40,087 nucleotides of DNA from a bacterium. GTDB taxonomy: Bacteria; Patescibacteriota; Minisyncoccia; Phycocordibacterales; UBA9973. The notes beneath the pieces are model-generated. The model was not told the DNA's origin and made no database searches. It saw nothing but the letters and a program-made list of their open reading frames with translations. A program made the translations under genes and the position numbers. Below, in pieces: positions 38,103-40,087 of the stretch. Positions within the stretch are counted from its first letter, which is position 1; each line of letters opens with the position of its first letter. The stretch is from positions 1 through 40,087 of the forward strand of contig JAIXRY010000004.1 in NCBI GenBank assembly GCA_027484965.1, written 5' to 3'.

Positions 38103-38130
38103 ACTTTACACTTTTATAAAAATTTGTCAA
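38103..38130 (-). promoter_or_regulatory. DUF1599 gene promoter (TTGACA-N16-TAAAGT)
   Basis: On the minus strand TTGACA (38130-38125) and TAAAGT (38108-38103) are 16 nt apart, with the same layout and nearly the same spacer as the thyX promoter. Confidence 0.65.
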
Positions 38131-38156
38131 AAATCTTTATAAACATGAGTAAATTT

Positions 38157-38164
38157 GCTATGCT
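38157..38164 (+). promoter_or_regulatory. Extended -10 promoter of argS
   Basis: TGC-TATGCT (TATGCT at 38159-38164) lies 9 nt before the ATG at 38174. The whole segment matches the pilM promoter but for two bases. Confidence 0.6.
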
Positions 38165-38173
38165 TGGTATGTA

Positions 38174-39859
38174 ATGAAAAAAGAAATAGAAAATCTTATA
38201 AAACAAGCACTTTTGTCTCTTGGAATAGAAACTGAGAATGTTTTGGTGGAATATCCGGGAGATATGGCTCATGGTGACTTTGCGACTAATGTGGCGATGT
38301 TGTACGCAAAGGGAAGAGCGCAAAATCCGAAGGATTTTGCGCTCGAGCTCGTATCTATAATGAATGATAAAAAATCAAATCTTATAGAAGATATTTCTGT
38401 GGCGGGTCCTGGTTTTATAAACTTCAAAATCTCAAAAGAATACTTCTTTAAAGAATTAGAAAAAATAAATACCGAAAAAGAAAACTATGGAAAGAGTGAT
38501 ATATATAATGGAAAGAAAATTCTTGTAGAACACTCAAGTCCAAACCTCTTCAAACCTTTTCATATTGGTCATGTGATGAACAATACAATAGGGGAATCAA
38601 TCACTCGTATTGCAAGTGCAAGTGGTGCTGATGTTTCTGTTATTTCGTATCCGTCAGATATTTCTCTCGGTATTGGTAAAGCTGTATATGTAATGCTTTT
38701 GGATGGTTTAGAAAAAATACAAAGTTTAGATACTGATACAGAGAAGCTTGCATACCTTGGAGAATGTTATGTCAGAGGTACGAAGATGTTTGAAGAAAGT
38801 GACGAAGTAAAATCTCGCGTAAAAGAAATCACAAAAAATCTTTATGAGAAAATCTCATCTCCAGAATTAGATGCTTACGAAATAGGTAAAGAAATAAATC
38901 TAAAATATTTTATAAATATTGTTGCGCGTCTTGGGTCACACTTTGATAACTTTATTTTTGAAAGTGAAGCAGGGAAGGTGGGTCAAAAGATTGTAGAAGA
39001 AAATATTCCAGAAATTTTTACAAAAAGTGACGGAGCTGTTGTATATGAAGGAGAAAAAGAAGGTCTTCATACTCGTGTATTTATAAATAGTGAAGGCTAC
39101 CCAACATACGAATCAAAAGACATAGGTCTTATGTCTCTCAAATTTGAAAAATATAATCCTAATATTTCAATATTCATAACAGACCACGAACAAACAAATT
39201 ATTTTGAAGTTGTAAAAAATGCAGCCGGCAAGATAAATAAAGAATGGGAAGAAAAGACAGTCCACAGAACTCACGGAAGAATGACTTTCAAAGGTCAAAA
39301 GATGTCTTCACGTCTTGGTGGTGTTCCTCTTGCTGCAACTCTTATTGATGCTGTGGTAGAAGAAGTAAAAGAAAAGAATCCTGATATAGATAATAAGAGT
39401 GCAGACATGATTGCTATTGGATCTCTCAAATATACAATCCTTCGTGCTAAAGCGGGTAGTAATATAAACTTCGATCCAGAAACATCTCTATCCTTTGAAG
39501 GTGATTCAGGGCCATACTTGCAGTACACTCTTGTGCGTGCAAAATCTGTTTTAAATAAAGCTAAAGAGCAAGGGTTTGAACCAAAATATAATCCAGAAAA
39601 AGAAATTGGAATTTTGGAAAAATATCTTACACGTTTTCCAAGTATAGTAGAGAAGAGTATTAATGAATGGGCACCTCATCATATCTCTGGTTATGATATA
39701 GAAGCCGCTCACTTATTTAATAGCTGGTATGGAAATACAAAAATTATTTCTGAAGATAAGGAAGAAACAGAACACAATCTTTTTGTAACATCTTGTTTTG
39801 TTGCTGTGCTAGAGAAGGGGATAGAATTACTTGGAATTACAGTGCCTGAGAAAATGTAA
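38174..39859 (+). CDS. argS: Arginyl-tRNA synthetase
   Basis: The 561-residue class I synthetase has the N-terminal ArgRS domain (GDMAHGDFATNVAM at about 29-42), the HIGH signature as SSPNLFKPFHIGHVMN (HIGH at 130-133), and GQKMSSRLG near residue 380 in place of KMSKS. The C-terminal anticodon-binding helical domain has YLQYTLVRAKSVLNKA and ends HNLFVTSCFVAVLEKGIELL with the short tail expected. The usual NPTGPLHVGH form is replaced by NLFKPFHIGH, as in some CPR and eukaryote-like ArgRS. A shared-stem terminator follows. Confidence 0.95.
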   Translation: MKKEIENLIKQALLSLGIETENVLVEYPGDMAHGDFATNVAMLYAKGRAQNPKDFALELVSIMNDKKSNLIEDISVAGPGFINFKISKEYFFKELEKINTEKENYGKSDIYNGKKILVEHSSPNLFKPFHIGHVMNNTIGESITRIASASGADVSVISYPSDISLGIGKAVYVMLLDGLEKIQSLDTDTEKLAYLGECYVRGTKMFEESDEVKSRVKEITKNLYEKISSPELDAYEIGKEINLKYFINIVARLGSHFDNFIFESEAGKVGQKIVEENIPEIFTKSDGAVVYEGEKEGLHTRVFINSEGYPTYESKDIGLMSLKFEKYNPNISIFITDHEQTNYFEVVKNAAGKINKEWEEKTVHRTHGRMTFKGQKMSSRLGGVPLAATLIDAVVEEVKEKNPDIDNKSADMIAIGSLKYTILRAKAGSNINFDPETSLSFEGDSGPYLQYTLVRAKSVLNKAKEQGFEPKYNPEKEIGILEKYLTRFPSIVEKSINEWAPHHISGYDIEAAHLFNSWYGNTKIISEDKEETEHNLFVTSCFVAVLEKGIELLGITVPEKM

Positions 39860-39888
39860 TTAAGAATAAATATATATAGTGTGAGTAT

Positions 39889-39919
39889 AAAAAGTGCGAC
39901 CCGAAGGGTCGCACTTTTT
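39889..39919 (+). terminator. Hairpin terminator after argS
   Basis: AAAAGTGCGACCC / GGGTCGCACTTTT with a GAA-type loop; the same stem core is used after rplS (14912-14951). Confidence 0.9.
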
Positions 39920-39968
39920 TACATACTTTTCCCCAATAACAAACACTTTTTCTCCTCCATTGTTTTGA

Positions 39969-39974
39969 TATACT
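39969..39974 (+). promoter_or_regulatory. TATACT -10 box of the last gene
   Basis: TATACT with an upstream TGA lies 6 nt before the ATG at 39981. Confidence 0.6.
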
Positions 39975-39980
39975 ATATAC

Positions 39981-40087
39981 ATGCAAAAGACTCTCAAAGT
40001 GTTTTTCACTCACTTCTACACAGTACTCTCTATAGTACTCTTTGTATTATCTTACGGAGCTCTCAAAGTATCAGCTGTATACTATCC
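39981..40087 (+). CDS. 5' end of a membrane protein gene, cut by the window edge
   Basis: The 35 visible codons begin MQKTLKVFFTHFYTVLSIVL and continue FVLSYGALKVSAVYY, giving one hydrophobic helix or signal anchor after a short basic N-terminus. The -10 box 6 nt upstream and the preceding terminator support a real start. No family can be assigned from so little sequence. Confidence 0.6.
   Translation, partial: MQKTLKVFFTHFYTVLSIVLFVLSYGALKVSAVYY

Noticed and set aside
1-40087. CRISPR array, insertion sequence, integrase or prophage
   Set aside because: No regularly spaced repeats, transposase, integrase or phage structural genes were found; the tRNA-linked repeats are too few and too local for a CRISPR array.
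1-40087. Alternative genetic code with UGA read as Gly
   Set aside because: Several intact genes end in TGA, and reading through would add sequence beyond family ends.

Overview
The window is a gene-dense, AT-rich bacterial chromosome segment. It most resembles a Patescibacteria/CPR genome, probably of the Parcubacteria. The evidence is short genes packed on both strands, reduced but typical housekeeping genes (rpsT, rplS, rplK, secE, nusG, argS, ruvA, ruvX, mutM), single tRNA genes scattered between operons, PilM/PilO-type pilus genes, and many small one- or two-TM hypothetical proteins. rplK is not followed by rplA. UGA is a normal stop (crtE and the RluA gene end in TGA), so this is not a code-4/25 lineage. 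Many genes have an extended -10 box (TG-N-TATACT-like) only 6-10 nt before the ATG, which implies leaderless or nearly leaderless mRNAs.

Layout: 1-3.7 kb holds tRNA-Lys with two decayed copies of its 5' half, a DoxX-like protein, a SpoU methyltransferase, a 40-aa membrane peptide, mutM, a probable diversity-generating-retroelement (DGR) target protein, and ruvA. 3.9-7.3 kb holds rpsT, a GH3-family acyl-acid-amido synthetase-like gene, a thioredoxin-fold protein, an Ig-like membrane-anchored protein and a lipoprotein. 7.4-12.6 kb holds tRNA-Arg(GCG), tRNA-Ser, ruvX, an EMAP/CsaA-type tRNA-binding protein, the pilMN-pilO operon, tRNA-Val and tRNA-Arg(UCU). 12.6-20.8 kb holds an RDD protein, an RluA synthase, rplS, tRNA-Leu, a VKOR fusion, a cobalamin adenosyltransferase, tRNA-His, a DUF2231 protein, a cupin, an alpha/beta hydrolase, an RRM protein and a nitroreductase. 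20.9-26.3 kb holds an aquaporin and a UbiA prenyltransferase facing a peroxiredoxin-crtE-crtB-crtI operon. 26.3-31.7 kb holds an FKBP, a MacA/MacB-like export operon and a SIMPL protein. 31.8-33.3 kb holds a secreted protein with a Bacteroidetes-type T9SS sorting domain. 33.4-40 kb holds secE-nusG, rplK, a dTMP-synthesis group (dcd, thyX, a duplicated DUF1599 protein), argS and a truncated membrane gene.

Three themes stand out. First, five of the seven tRNA genes have partial direct or inverted copies of themselves next to them, usually just beyond the terminator and usually next to strong hairpins. Second, several accessory genes look acquired: GH3, the T9SS-CTD protein, the lipoprotein, the DUF1599 protein and the DGR target. 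Several of these have families or signals typical of Bacteroidetes, and several have TTGACA-type promoters unlike the short -10-only promoters of most neighbours. Third, there is a compact carotenoid pathway (GGPP to phytoene to a desaturated C40 product, possibly to C50 by a UbiA elongase) led by a peroxiredoxin; no isoprenoid-precursor genes are present here. No CRISPR array, insertion sequence, integrase or reverse transcriptase was found.
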